From Ophioderma brevispina (Eukaryota; Echinodermata; Ophiuroidea; Amphilepidida; Ophiodermatidae), in the NCBI GenBank assembly GCA_023653785.1, contig JAMKCH010022421.1, forward strand, positions 1 to 64,000: a stretch of 64,000 nucleotides of DNA. The letters run 5' to 3'. Positions 22,198 to 35,394 of the stretch are shown here, piece by piece. Each line of letters starts with the position of its first letter. Positions within the stretch are counted from its first letter, which is position 1. Under the pieces are notes generated by a model. It was not told the origin of the DNA and searched no databases. It was given only the letters and a program-made list of their open reading frames with translations. The translations under genes and the position numbers were made by a program.

Positions 22198-23170
22198 ACA
22201 TTTGTGTTTTTTTTTTAAGATGCTGTTCTTGGTGTTTTATAAGGGGAAATTTGTACAGGGGTAACCAATAAACGTGTTAATGTTTTAAAAACATATAACC
22301 AATCTGTCGATACATGTCACTTCGCAAAAATGTTGAGTAAAAAATATCACCACAGCTCTTAATGTGAGTAAAATTTAGGCAAAGTTGATTAACCTTACAC
22401 AAAGCTGAGTATATTTTACCCACAATGACTAGCCTTTAGTCAACAATGAATAGGTTTACTCAGCTTTGACTAAGATTTACTCCACAGTAAGAGCTGTGAC
22501 TTTTTACTCAACATGAGTAAATAATGTTTACAGTTCAAAGGTTCTAAAAAGGTGTAGTTTGCCAATTACGACGCTATGTGTTTTAGTACAAAGGCTCAAG
22601 ACAGTTCAAGGTCATTATTTATAGAATGGTCCCATGTGTTGAAACTGTTGTAAATTTTTTCATTGGGTCATAACTTATACAAAATGTATATAGATTCCGT
22701 GTTTCAGCCTTTCAAAGTGAGACTTTTGCGGCTATGATTAATGATCTCAATAGCACTGTGGACCACGGCCATATTTTCCGTCTTAATATCATCAAAATGT
22801 CATTGACAATGTTACCTGTATTTTCGGCTTCTATAAAGTAAGGCGAACAATTTGGTACCGTTTTTTAAAACAAACTGATGAATCTGAAATTTTAACCCCC
22901 AGTGTGACCTTCAACCCCTTTGCCTTGTAACTCTTGTCCTATAACCCACAGATCGGACAAACTATACCTTCTGTAATCCTTGAAAGTTACTCACACGATG
23001 GTATAACTTTAAAACACATCTGGTCCCTTCATATTTTGACCCCTGTTCTAAACTTACCCCTGGATACATCCACGAACATATTTTTTAAAAATGACACCCC
23101 TGATTTGTAGACTCTTCCACAATTTTGATTTAGAAAAACCTGATTGCAAAATTGGTATATGAAATTTTCA
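22198..23170 (+). repeat. interspersed repeat A (homologous to 24655-25305), with nested palindromic MITE
   Basis: It shares with 24655-25305 the ordered segments 'aaaaggtgtagtttgcc', 'gttttagtacaaaggc', 'caaggtcattatttatagaa', 'aaagtgagacttttgc', 'atcatcaaaatgtcattgac', 'ctgatgaatctgaaattt' and 'caaactatacctt'. The 183-bp palindrome at 22331-22513 interrupts this copy only. Confidence 0.75.
22331..22513. mobile_element. small palindromic MITE, 183 bp
   Basis: The left end 'tgttgagtaaaaaatatcac' matches the reverse complement of the right end ('tgttgagtaaaaagtcacag'). Pairing continues through 'cacagctctta', 'gtgagtaaaattta' and 'caaagctgagta', so most of the element can fold into one hairpin. 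Confidence 0.8.
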
Positions 23171-24654
23171 CTTTACTATAAGCTCGACGTCATTATTGCA
23201 ATGGCTTTTACATACACTGAGGTTTTATTTCGTTCCTGTACGTAGTGGTCAGATCATTTTGAAATATGTGTAACGAAAACAAAAGTAGCTCTTGACTACG
23301 GGCCTTTCAAGGCGGCAGTGAGTTACGAGTTAGTAGTCGATAAAAACAATCGATATTGATTTCGCCTACAATTTTCAACTATACTTAGGATTGTTTTAAA
23401 GTAAGTACAGCGACTGTTATTTTCGATGAATATATCTGTATCGATCAAACCGAAATAGAAGTTTCACCAACATGTATGTCACTCTCATAAGGTCCATTGT
23501 ATGTAAGTATCGTGAAAATCTGCGTCACATTGTGGAAACGCGACAATTATTTTTTTGGGTTACATTTGGGTCAACATGTGTTACCACAGACGAACAAACA
23601 CACACACTAAAATTTTGTAAACATTATAAATCTTTAACACCTTCACTATAAATTCAACGGATGGAATATATTTGATTAGTGTTCTTTAGTCTTAAACTCA
23701 CTCTTTGAGTCTTTGACGTGCAAATCCACACTAGACAGCTGCTTATAAGAGACTTATTATGGCTTTCATACCGTTGTTATTATCATGTTTTAAGGCTACA
23801 GGATATCAAACCGGGTATTGCGGAACTCTATTACTATGATTACATTCAGAGTTTTTGTCATAACAAATGTTTTCGGTAAAATGTCTAGATATACCCGACT
23901 ATATTGTTTTGGGAAAATTGGGGACAAAGAAGTTAAGTGTATAGCCATTTTTCCCGAAAAGGATTCACATTAACCACAACAATGAACATTTCAAAGGCGA
24001 TAACATATTGTGTGTGGAATATAGTTATTGTGCAAAACGCATATGGCATAAATGCACACACAGAATTTCCATCCCTAAAGTGTTAAGATTGTAGTAAATA
24101 TGGAAATCAAGGATTAAAGGTCTACACTTATTTGTTTGTAATTATTAAATCAACATATCAGGGATTGTATGCCGAAAGTACAGACTGCCTAACAATGTAT
24201 TCACATTTGAAAAGCATATTCATGCAATGTGCAAACATATTTTCCTACTTTATGGTTAGCATTAAGCCAACTGGAAATTGCGGAACTATTTTTTTATGTT
24301 GACAGGAGTGCGGTATAGACCGTAGTCAAATGAAAGTGCAGCCACCAGGGACATAGTTGGGTGGACAAGATGATACATTCCAGGACGACAATACCATTAA
24401 GCTGTCAATCCGATCAGTTTAGCGATTGCACAGGATCATTGAAGGTGAATGTATTGTAGTACTGGAATACGCCTATCTTGTCCTTATCAACAGGGCGGCT
24501 ATTGATTTTTTAAAACGGCTAGATGTTTGGATATGGTCATATCCAAATCAAACTACGGTGACTAGATCGCGCACCTGGTAGTACATTGGGAAATGTAAGT
24601 AATGTTTTGGTTTAGTTTTTAATATACAATTTGACACCAATGTTTTCCAATACA
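23171..24654. other. non-coding stretch between two repeat copies
   Basis: Nothing was recognised. I saw no receptor ligand-binding exon here. Confidence 0.4.
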
Positions 24655-25305
24655 GAATTTCAGGAAGAATCTGAAAATAATGGGTGTCATTTTAAAAATG
24701 TGTTCTTGGGTGTTTTACAATAAAAGTGTTAAAATGTTTTAAAATGTATAACAAGCTGTTTTCATTACGTTATAAGGGTTTTTAAAAAGGTATAGTTTGC
24801 CATATTTCGGACCAATTGTTTTAGTACAATAGGCCTAAAACAAGTCAAGGTCATTATTTATAGAAGGTCCGATTTGATGAAAATGGTGTAAATCGTTCAT
24901 GGGTCATATTACATAAGAACAATTTGATATTATTCAGAGTATGTGTTTCACTTTCCAAAGTGAGACTTTTACAGATATTGACAAGTGGTTCTCCAATAGA
25001 CCCTGTGGACAAACCAGGCTATATTGCCCTCTTTATGATCATCAAAACGTCATTGACAACGCCGACCTGTATATGAGCTTCTGTACAGTAGACCGAAACA
25101 AATTTGCAGCATTTAAAAACAGACTGATGAATCTGAAATTTACCCCAGGTGACCTTGAACTCGTTTTGCCTTGTAACTCTGTAACCTATAAACCTCCCAG
25201 GTAGGGGCAAACTATACCTTTAGTAATCTCTTCACACCCATTGATCTTTATGGAACCACATACAATTTGTTAGAAAAACCTTGGGTGCAAGATTGTATAT
25301 GAAAT
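24655..25305 (+). repeat. interspersed repeat B (homologous to 22198-23170)
   Basis: It carries the same ordered segments as repeat A without the nested palindrome, for example 'aaaaaggtatagtttgcc', 'aaagtgagacttttac', 'agactgatgaatctgaaatt' and 'ggcaaactatacc'. The open frame at 24941-25204 is not preserved in the other copy and is not a gene. Confidence 0.75.
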
Positions 25306-25334
25306 GATTCAAGATTAAACGGGACATTCTATGG

Positions 25335-25905
25335 CATGAAAAAAAATTGACATAATGAAAAGGACCCTTACTGAAATCACTTCACGAGTTTGAAACCAAT
25401 TTGGAGTTTATATTCTGTAAAAACAGTAAAACGGGGGGGGGGCTCCCGGGGGCAAGTCAGAGTTATGTCGGTTAATTCGGAACAGAAAAAGGCAAGGTGT
25501 TCACATCCCTGCAGAATTTACAGTTTATCTAGATTGTTTGCGACACAATTCAAAAAGCATTCAGACCGGGATTAAAGGCATGGTACTTTTAGGCTTGTCG
25601 TAGATATTGATCTGGCACGCAGTGAAATCCAGTGAAAGATGGATTAGTCAGGATTAGCCCCCATCATATACAATAGCAATGGTCTGTGAGCAGAATGACA
25701 ACATGCCTTTCAAGTTTGGTAAATTGCTGCCCAGGTAATCGGAGCATCTCTTGTTCCAGAAATTGCACAAACTTTGCCACCCCCCGGAACTTCTTCCTGT
25801 TTTGAACTGACTTTCTACAGAATGTAAACAATCCAAGGTGTTTTCAAACTCGTGGAAGCTGATTTTCAGTATAGGGTCCTTTTCATTATGCAATTTGGTT
25901 TTCAT
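25335..25905. mobile_element. inverted-repeat element, ~570 bp
   Basis: Bases around 25340-25410 ('ataatgaaaaggaccct', 'cgagtttgaaacca') are matched in reverse complement at about 25832-25902 ('gttttcaaactcgtgg', 'gggtccttttcattat'). Weaker pairing extends through 'attctgtaaaaacag' and the reverse complement of 'ctttctacagaatgt'. A G run and matching C run (25433 and 25781) lie further in. Confidence 0.65.
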
Positions 25906-27490
25906 TGCCATTATGTTCCCTTACCTGAATCATTTTGGACCTGATTTAGCTTACTCGTGTCTGTATGCCAAAAGTTCATTTAGCAAAACAGGCCTCACGA
26001 ATATTAATTGGGGTTTTCACTGCCGCTTGGAAATAGAAACAATAACATACAAATATGCTAAGATGGTTAAGATACCCAAAATGCCATAGGTGAAGATGGA
26101 CCGTATTATTTAGGGTTATTATTACCATGTTGACATACCCTCCATCTAATAGCTTCAAACATCCAATCAACAAACTAATAAACAGAAGGTGATTTATAAT
26201 ACCTTTATATTACAATGTCAAAAAGTTCTTTTCCAATGATTTGTTAAGGCAGTCTCGTACAATGGGCATATCATTGTTTATTATCAAAATGATGTCAACT
26301 GATTAGCCTATATTAAATACTAGATTTGAGTGATATAACTTGTTTGATTTGTGAAAAGAGAATCAGAAAAACATTCCAAACTTCATATATAGATGACAGA
26401 GTCTGTGTATACAACAATATCTTTTCCGATTAGGAGTCTTCGTTGGGAAGGACAAATAGGTACTACTAGAAATTATTTTTATACAGTCTGTACATTAGGC
26501 AATAATTACAATAACCAAACAATGTAACCCAGATAGTTTTATTAAATTGCTGTATGTCAACTTTGATCTACCAAAAGATAGATGTTTCTTTGTAAAAACC
26601 AAAATTATACTAAAAAAATAAATTGAACTGAAAACAATGATTCTTTCCGTATAACAAACCCCAGTATTGTGACAATGTAATTTTCCTAATATAAATTGTA
26701 TATAATTATACGAATCAAATCACTTTGTCTTCCGCCCAATGCACATCACGAAAAAGCCTTTTCTGTTGAATATAAGGATGGTGTGTAGAGGCAACCAGAA
26801 TTCACGGTAAAATGTCTGCGTATTACACGTGATCACCATGATATCAAATTTAACGTGTGATTATTCTAATGACAGCTGGGTTATAATGATTACAAAGAGT
26901 CTTATATAATAATAAGCAAATAGTATATAAGATGAAACGAGCTCATACTATTTAAACAACGTTAGGAATAGATTTGTATACATAGAAGAGCAGATAAAAG
27001 GCTAAAATTATTTTAGTCATTGGCAATTGTGTTCAAAACTACCGGAGTTACATTGGTAGCGTCAAAATAAAACCAGCGGTTTCTAGCGCCGCTTGGAAAT
27101 AACAGTGCTGCCAAAGGCGTTGAAAGTGATTTGGTTTTCAAAGAGCGCCCTCAATGTTTCTCAAATTTGAGAGATTTACACGTTGTCTTTTCCCACCCTT
27201 TTCTAAATACAGCGTATGAATAAACTGTGAACGATTCAATTATCTTATCAAATATGATTTTGCAAAAACGCTTTTTTGTGGTTACTGTTGTTGTCGTTTT
27301 TTGTCTGTTTTAGTTGTTTTTTTTTTGTTTTTTTTTTGTTTTTTTTTTGTTGGTTCTATTTTTGTTTTGGTTTTTGTGTTGCTTTTGTTTCTTTTTTCTT
27401 TTGTTTTGTAATGTTACCATGGTGTAATGGAGTTGTGCAATATGATTACATTTTCTTATTAAATATCTGGTTTAACAGTCCCGAAGAAAG
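25906..27490. other. non-coding stretch ending in a T-rich tract
   Basis: No gene was recognised. A T-rich low-complexity tract with T8-T9 runs separated by G lies at about 27295-27410 and creates a spurious Phe-rich frame. Confidence 0.5.
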
Positions 27491-27938
27491 CGTACAAGTA
27501 CGTATACGTACAAGTACGTACATACGTCATAATGTCCCACAGTGCAATGCAACTTTTTAAATAAATACATAAGGTTTTAACATTTCACCCCGGGACAGTT
27601 TATTTTTACAGTTCTGAAGCTGCAATGTTCACTGCATAGAGTTTTTAAGCTTATCAACAAAATGTATGTGCGGATTTTTGATACCTTTTTTTAAAATAAA
27701 GGATATTAATTAATTAAGAAAATTGATATGACGTCATTTTTTTCAATAATTAAATTTCGACACATGAAATCAAAATTTTGACACAGAGCGTTTATAATGT
27801 TGATTGGCATTAGTTCAGAAATTAGTATCCTTTCTCGTCTCAAAACTGATAATCCCGAGAGGATTTTATAAAATTCTTGTGTATTTCTTTATAATTTGGT
27901 GACGTATGTACGTACTTCTACGTATACGTAAAAGTACG
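27491..27938. mobile_element. MITE, 448 bp, with ends made of TACGTA-type palindromes
   Basis: The left end (27491-27529) reads 'cgtacaagtacgtatacgta' then 'caagtacgtacatacgtca'. The right end (27900-27938), reverse complemented, reads 'cgtacttttacgtatacgta' then 'gaagtacgtacatacgtca'. The 39-base ends match at all but a few positions, and each contains short self-complementary words. There is no coding frame. Confidence 0.8.
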
Positions 27939-28613
27939 CTATCGCCTGCACTGTTTAAAGCCAATAGCATTGATTGACCAAACAGCTGCTGGTCAGTTGT
28001 ACTGTACTTATCAAGTTTTAGAGGTGAACGAATGTTGAATATGTATGTTCACCTTACAAATGCGTCGATGACGCGTTATATAGATGATTGATATTTCTAT
28101 TTATATTCTCACAAACATTGTATATAGTAAAGATGAAGGTTCTTTTGGAAAAGGCAATATAGAATAAGGCTGACGATTGATACTTGCTTGATTGTACACT
28201 GGTAGTTTTCTTAATGAATGTATATCAACAACTGTTCAATCTACGATTCGACTCGGGCTTTCTAATCAATATATTAACATGTAATGGTTTGTGTTGTAGT
28301 TGATATTAGGAACTATTTTTCTATAATTTGTTTCTTACCAGGGAATATATCTATCTTCAAGCATGTTAAAATTGGATTGCTACAGATATTGAAGTAAAGT
28401 GAGGGTAGACTAGCAATCATTTTGGCAAATGATAGAGTAATTAGTCTGCTGAACCGATCGTTTCATAAAATAAAAGAGTTTAATTTCACTCTTTTGAATT
28501 GATTAAAGTGGAATTTCATTCTCTTAGAACATTACAATTAAGTTCGAAAACAAGTGCAATTTTGCCGTGAACAGAGTGATTAGATTAAGGTTTATGCTTT
28601 TGAAATCATTCTA
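27939..28613. other. non-coding interval, nothing recognised
   Basis: AT-rich sequence without a domain-bearing frame or clear repeat. Confidence 0.4.
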
Positions 28614-28883
28614 CAATCCTCGCCAAAAGTCTTGGAACACTTATTAAGGGCATTCAGGTGTAAATCATGTCCCCGCTCCAGTGTTGTTCAGAGGCCAACG
28701 TTTTCTTCTTCGTGGATGTGAAGGGGTCTCAACACTGTCTGATTGGGAGGGGGAGGGGTAAAACAGTTCTCCCAGCTCTTGCTTTCCCTTGGAGTTTGGG
28801 GAATGGTTATATTCACTCACAGCAGTCACGCTTGGTTATACTAAGAAAGTGCGGGGTGTTCCAAGTACTTTTTGCGAGGATTG
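28614..28883. mobile_element. Tc1/mariner-type MITE, 270 bp, flanked by TA
   Basis: The left end 'caatcctcgccaaaagtctt' and the right end, reverse complemented 'caatcctcgcaaaaagtact', form inverted repeats that continue into TGGAACAC on both sides. TA dinucleotides flank both tips (28612-28613 and 28884-28885), as expected of a Tc1/mariner target. The interior has no transposase. Confidence 0.8.
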
Positions 28884-28950
28884 TAGTTCTACTTTCACGA
28901 AAACATGATCACGAAATTCTAGAGTTGAGATTTACAGTTATGATCAGGAT

Positions 28951-28999
28951 GTACGATTAGGGTTATTGGGTTAGGGTAATAGTATAAGATTAGGGCTAG
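28951..28999 (+). repeat. short degenerate TTAGGG-like tract
   Basis: Four or five GATTAGGG/GTTAGGG-type words occur within about 50 bases. It is too short and irregular to be a telomere and may be a decayed interstitial tract or chance. Confidence 0.4.
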
Positions 29000-31900
29000 A
29001 GTAAAGTTAGGATTATAAAAAAAATATTATCTTTGGATTATTTGGAATGCTGACAGCTTAAACCTGTCAGTTCTTTAATTTTTTTCCGAGATTAATTAGC
29101 TATTCAACAAAAAATACAAAAATAAAGACGCTCGTCATATTATCAGTTTCTTTATGGTTCCTCACTTCTAGTCTGGCTTTTTTCCGTGTCACTTCAACCG
29201 CCTGCACATAGTCAGGATAATAACGATAATCATCAAACATATTGACTGAGTTAGATCAACAGGGTTCATTAATTTTAGTTAATTGTATCACAATTTGAGC
29301 TTTTATCGGAAATAACAGAAAAATACACCTAACAATGCGTCGAATCCACTACATCTTTGAGTTTTTAAATGTCGGTATCAACATATCTCTCCGAAAAAAA
29401 ACATACCCTCGAAAATATGCATGGATTGGCACGAATAAAAATCAGACAATAACTTTTTTCTTTTAAATTTTAGTTGTGGGTCAAATTAGTAAGACGTAGG
29501 CAGTAATGTGTGTGTCATCATCATCATCATCGTCATGTGAAGCATGATAAATAAGCTAAGAATGGTATGTCCTGTTGCATGTCATAGGTTCTGCTAGAAT
29601 CATGCATTCAGGCCCACTCCATCATTCTCATCATTCTCTATGCCTAGAAAGAATTTATTGAACTACTGGCTGTTTCATATTAGTTAGTCCCCATGCCATC
29701 TACTTGTACTATTGTTTTAAATCACGAAGCTGGCCAAGAAAATAGAGGATGTTTAGCATTTAATGCAAAATTTACTTGGCTTCGCAGAATAAGTTAGCGC
29801 ACGACAAATACGTATGTGTTCAAAACTTACATTTTACCATGGACTCTGTGGTCGAAATGTTCTTGTTTTCTTCATCATATCAAGTTGTTTGCTAAGAAAA
29901 TCATTCAAGTACATACCCCAGTTAGAAAGAATAATTGAAGTAGCCTACCCGCCTCTATTTGATTCAGGGATGTTGTTGGTTTTTCTCTTTGCAATCACTA
30001 TGAGCTAGCAAAAGCTCAATTCTCTTGGCACAGTTCAGTAGCTTTCATTCAGCATTCATGTATTTAGAAAATATACCCCCTGGTTTTGGGGTATGATATA
30101 TGATACCCAGATCACACAATGTAAGTTCATGTCATTGTATGTACAAGTACAACCCCCTGAACTGTGTACTTGGTGGATAAGCATATTGTAACTCATAGTG
30201 AATGCTTTATTCTAATCAATATTGAATTTGGGCCGAAGAAAGCAGTACAATTCTGAGCGCAGGAAGGCTCATTTTAGATTGTGCATATACAGTGGTATTT
30301 AAACTTTCAAATTGTTTTATAGAAAACCACTGCAATATGCATTTTATATTTTGAATATTTTTGGAAACTCAATGTTTTGGGTACTAATATGAAGAACCTG
30401 TATTGCTGTCTTGAGCACTGCTAAAATTGTCTTTAGGATTTAATCACAAACATGTTTCTATTTTGAAAACACACCAAACTCTTCCACAGACCTTTGGTGA
30501 TTTGTACACTCTAAGTATACGTACTGTACACCGAATAGCACGTGAGTGATTCGGATGTGTTTTAGATTTAAACCATGTTTAGAAAATGGAGACACATTCT
30601 GTGTTTACCCCTAAACGGTGGTTTTACTTGAATTATTTTATGTCCGTGGTGTGAATTCGTGGATAGAAATAACGCTTGAGGCTTTGCTCGGTTTGCTTCT
30701 TTTCGTGCTCTAGTATTTAAGTACAATTACTAATTATGTCACAAGTAAAACTATTAGCCGCATAATACTTCCTATTTATGATATTCCATAATAGAGTGCA
30801 ATATTACACCTCTGTAGCGATAACAACAAACTATATTTTCGACTTGAATCATATTTATTTTGTTTTTATATTGAACCTTTACGTTATTTTCGTTTATCCT
30901 TTTGATGTATAGTTTTTTTTTTGCTACTAAAGCCGCTACACAATTGGAAGCGTAACCTACAAGGTTTAATTGTTAAATCCCAACATATTGCATCGATGCC
31001 AACATTAATACAATAAGCATCGTACACTATTGCACTGACATGTAGTATTTGTTTGCTATTGTTCTATCTAAAGAGCTGATATGGGTAGTTTTACAATCAG
31101 GGTACTGTTGGGATAGACACATTGCATTCCCTTCAAAAAATAATTCACTTAGCCAAATTAACTTTGGTGGTTAATTAAAAGCCACTAGCAGTGATTTGGT
31201 GATTGATAAATCAGGAAATCGGAAAAAGGTCAGCAGACATCAGATTTTTGCATGTTTAACAATTACAGGTATACTAACCCATCCAACACAACATGTAATC
31301 GGACTGAGATTAGTATCTTTGAACACTGCCGTTTGCTCCTTTTTTCTGTTAAGTATTTAAGGTACACTATGAGAATTTCTAGAGACTTATCTTCACTTTG
31401 AACTTTGCTTTTTTTTTTTTCTATTCGTGCATATTCAAATATTTTTTCACTCTTCGGAATAAATACACTGCTAGGGCTTTTTATTAGCCCTATACATGTT
31501 CTTGTGATTTTTGAAAATTGACAGCTCATTGGACTTCTTGAAACTATCAAACTGTGCCACTGATACCAAGAGCAGTCAACCACAAATGTAAGTTAATAAC
31601 TAACGAAGCAAATGACTTTTTTTATTTTTAAATTTATAAAACGCATAGTTATGATGTTTCACTAATTGAGGCATTTGCTTAAATAAACGTGGTATTTTTC
31701 GTCAAAAAAAATGTCTCGCAAAAAAAATGTCAATAAAATGCTTAGCTCACATCACTCAGGTTTCCTGGTATCACATCAGTACACGGAGTGTCATTTCCGC
31801 AAACGGTGGATATAAGAAAGAAACTGTAGTTTCAATATTTTGAGCATAAAAACCTGGACACTGATTACTCAAAATTTTACACAAATTTGTATTTGACCTA

Positions 31901-32130
31901 ATGGACAACCATACCACGTAAAACTGGAGAAAAACGGCACATTCATTTTCCACCCAAAAAAATGTACCCGATTGTAAAACAAAACATATCATCTATTTAA
32001 TTCGACTGGCATTTCCTTTGTGATGGATACTGCTATTACTCTGACTAGTGAATACCCGCGAGTTTGACATTTAGTAAACCGCTTCCGCATTACAATTTCA
32101 GTTACCAATTTACCACATAGTATACAACTC
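29000..32130. other. 3.1-kb stretch without recognised genes
   Basis: An ATC microsatellite of a few units lies near 29517-29535. Near 31180 'aaagccactagcagtgattt' resembles the CACTATCAGTGA element ends, but no partner end was found. No receptor exon was seen. Open frames up to 106 codons have no motif. Confidence 0.45.
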
Positions 32131-32708
32131 GAACACCTGCGCACAAAAAAGTATTGGCATGTTTTTTGATCAGTATTGTGCTAAAGTAAGACCATTTTGA
32201 AAGTTCAAAAGATCACATTTTGTTGCCTAGTCTTGCTCTTTCATTCAACACCTCAGCTTTTAAAAAAGCGTGCAAAAATGGCTGCGATAGAGCGCAGGAA
32301 AGACGCAACCCCCAAATCAAAGTTGCAGTGTTTTGGATTTTTCAATGCAATGGTCACTGTGTGGTAAAATGCAATAATGCGTGTGTATTGTTTTTACGCA
32401 AAGAGGTTTTCGGACTGAATGAGCGAGAAAGCCTACTTCACTATTTGGATTGCGGTACACGTGGTCCATGTCCCAGTACTGCAATACCCATTGAAAAATT
32501 CCACAAAACTGCAACTTTTGGTTTTGGGTGTTTGCGTCTTTCGGGCGTTCATCTCAGCCATTTCTGCACGATTTTTTACAGCGATGTGTTAAATGAACGA
32601 GCAAGATCTGGGCAACAAAATGTATATTTCGACAACTTTCAAATGGTTGGACCTTGGCACAATACTGATCGAAAAACATGCCTATATACTTTTTGTGCCA
32701 GGTGTATT
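32131..32708. mobile_element. foldback element with ~220-bp inverted arms
   Basis: The left arm (32131-32358) contains, in order, 'acacctgcgcacaaaa', 'gatcagtattgtgctaa', 'cattttgttgcctag', 'atggctgcgatagagcg' and 'aaagttgcagtgttttgg'. The right arm (about 32475-32708) has the reverse complement of each block in reverse order ('tgccaggtgtatt', 'ttggcacaatactgatc', 'caacaaaatgta', 'tctcagccatttctgc', 'aaaactgcaactttt'). The 164-codon frame at 32220-32714 spans both arms and the loop and is an artefact of the repeat. Confidence 0.85.
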
Positions 32709-35394
32709 AAATAGCGCGGAAAAGGACTTGATTGTTACATGTACGGATTTATACGCAATGATCAACTGGATCGTCAAAGAAGGATGTAAAGTTTTTCAAA
32801 CATCCACAGTACATCAATTTCATTTAAAAGATCCAAATGTCAGCAAAAAAACTAGTTTGCTTTGGATGGCTCATCCTTCTCAACTTATGGTACATTCTTG
32901 TTTAGCAATTCTCAAATGTAATTACATAACAACATAATAATAGAACGCGAAGTACATTTTATCCCCTTTTGATGAAGTGTGCAAGCTTTATGAAAAGTTC
33001 AAAAGTTCAAAGTTGTGTGAAGAAAATTTAATCTGAATAATCCAATGTGATTGAAGTATCTTCTGTGCCCGTTGTATTTTGATAATGGAAAGAGTGTTTC
33101 TGTGGAAGCAAATAAATCACATTGAATCAAGAATCATTCCGGGATTTTTGTTTGTATGCCGTGTTAACTTCTTTTGTAAATAAAAGAGCGCTATTGACAT
33201 AAACCTGTGTTTTATAATGTATAGTGTCGTTTTATTTATGCTGCGCTCTTTTCTTTGACTATAAATGTGTTCCATTTGTTATCAATTAGGGTCCTTTGAA
33301 TAAAGTGATTTTTATAGTGGATGTCAGAATTAGCCGACCTTAGTCTACATCTTTCGTTTTCTGTCGATCATAAGAAACGTCTTGGGACTCAACAAGGGAA
33401 AGGAAAGGGAGGGACAATCTGTAACATTTTTTTGAGGCGCTGAACTTGATTTTGCTTGCATTCGGTGTGTCGCGCGTAGAATGTTTGATAAAAGTCACCT
33501 ACTATTCCCTATCTCTTGCTGTTGACCAGACAATAGACAACGGTCTATGTAGAAATTTAGACTGTATTGATAAAAGTTATTCTCGTCATACCATTTAGGT
33601 TTTTAATTATTTTGGTAATGATGACATTTATACGTTTATACGTAATACAGTTGATAATCTCTTAATGTTGAATGTTCACTATTCTCGGTTGTAATATGTG
33701 ACCTTTATGTTTCTGAACTCGGAGTTATCGCCTGTTTTCAGAGGTACACCTTTGCTAGTGATTAGTTACTCCTTCGTTGAAAACAGTGACGAGAGATTAA
33801 TCAATCACGAAGTCAGGTGTTTATTTTTGGTGCCGGGTAGTCGGCGATGAATGTTCACTTCAAATTATTAATACTTTCTCTTTTCAGTATCAGATGTGAA
33901 GGTAATTATGTCGGCAATACCCAAATTTAACATGCAAGTCCTGAACAGGAAAAGTAATACATGTAGTTCGATTATTTTTGATGGGATAAAAGATAACAAC
34001 TAGCTAAAATATTTAATATAAACGTATTCATTTTAGCTAAATAGCAGGAATAAAAACATATTTAAATATTGCTACTTTTAATTTCATTTAAAGAAAAATC
34101 GAAACATTCCTTTGGTCATCAAAGGAATAAAACAAGTTTCTCGTAAAATGTTTTCACCACGTTTCATTTTAAAAAAATCTATTTTGACATCAAACAGGTA
34201 AGTTTACACATTGAGCATCTTTATGTGCAGTATTACTGGAAGTTAAGGTTATTCTATTTCAGAGAGTGATAATCTTTAAGTATAACGAACGAAACTACGT
34301 GTTTGTTTCAGTTCGCTTATATTCGCGTGTCTGGTTATTTGTCATGTCTTACGAGCAATAATACAAGACTGAGTCAATATTAAAGCGTCAAAATATTTAT
34401 TTTTTCTTGAGCTGAGAATTACAGGGTTTTTAACCAACATTTTGGTCATTTTGAGATATGCACATTTTAAGTTCACAAAAACCCTATCAAATTATGTATC
34501 ATTTTAATGCTTTGTAAATGTAAATTTCAAAATTATTATTATCTCACAAAAACCCCAAAATGTCAGAACCGTGTAATACTCAGCTCACGAAGTGAACTGT
34601 TAAGTCTATAGAAACAGTCCGGGCAGTAAAGGCCAAATTTCTCATTTTGTTCTTATTAGGTTGCTTTCAGTCTTATCATTGAGTGGAATGTTAGGATACT
34701 TGTAATTGTTACAGGCATGCAGAAATCTGATTTTGATGACTTTGTCGATTTTCTGATTTAGCGATTCTATGCATGAGCAATTTTAATGAAATGTAGGGTA
34801 AGCAAAGTAATGTGCCCTTGCTCTTCAAATCACACTTCTTGGTACTAAATTATGTTATTACAAAAAAAATCGAAAATTGCAAGTAAAAATTAAGAGGGCA
34901 TGTATTGATTCATAATTCCAACAATTCATTCTATAGCGAGCGCCATATAACGGGGAGATAAATCGGGAATGTCGGAATTCACTTAACCAACACCCCTCAA
35001 TCGGCATGCTCACAATGCATTGTATTATATATAATTTTTGGAGGAATAGGGAAGTTTTGAATTGGCGGCAAGCCCTCCCTGGTTCGGATATACTGGACAA
35101 TTTTTAGATTAAACAATTGGCGCAAAAAGAGGACAAACTATTTGATCCATTATTACATGCCGTAAATCCACCAATAATGACCATTATGTTTTCCACCTGT
35201 GTGGTCCAAGTAGTATTAAAACACTGATACCGAAATATAAAACATAATTCGCCATATTTTCAAACTCAGCATGCTCATGATTGGAAAAAACGGTCAGACT
35301 TTTGTAAGCGTTTGGTATTTTCTTATAATCTACGCTGGTTGTTGATGTTGATTTAAATATTTTTGTTCATATTTTAACCACATATCATCTACAG
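32709..35394. other. non-coding stretch upstream of nAChR copy 2, no exon found
   Basis: This is where 5' exons of copy 2 would be expected. I saw no sequence encoding a Cys-loop, WNPxxY or vicinal Cys motif. No other gene was recognised. Confidence 0.45.

Noticed and set aside
24941..25204. 87-codon frame with several Cys residues
   Set aside because: It is part of an interspersed repeat and is broken in the sister copy at 22198-23170.
28951..28999. Telomeric array
   Set aside because: Only four or five degenerate TTAGGG-like words; too short and irregular.
32220..32714. 164-codon open frame that could be a gene
   Set aside because: It spans two inverted arms and the loop of a foldback element, and its reading has no recognisable domain.
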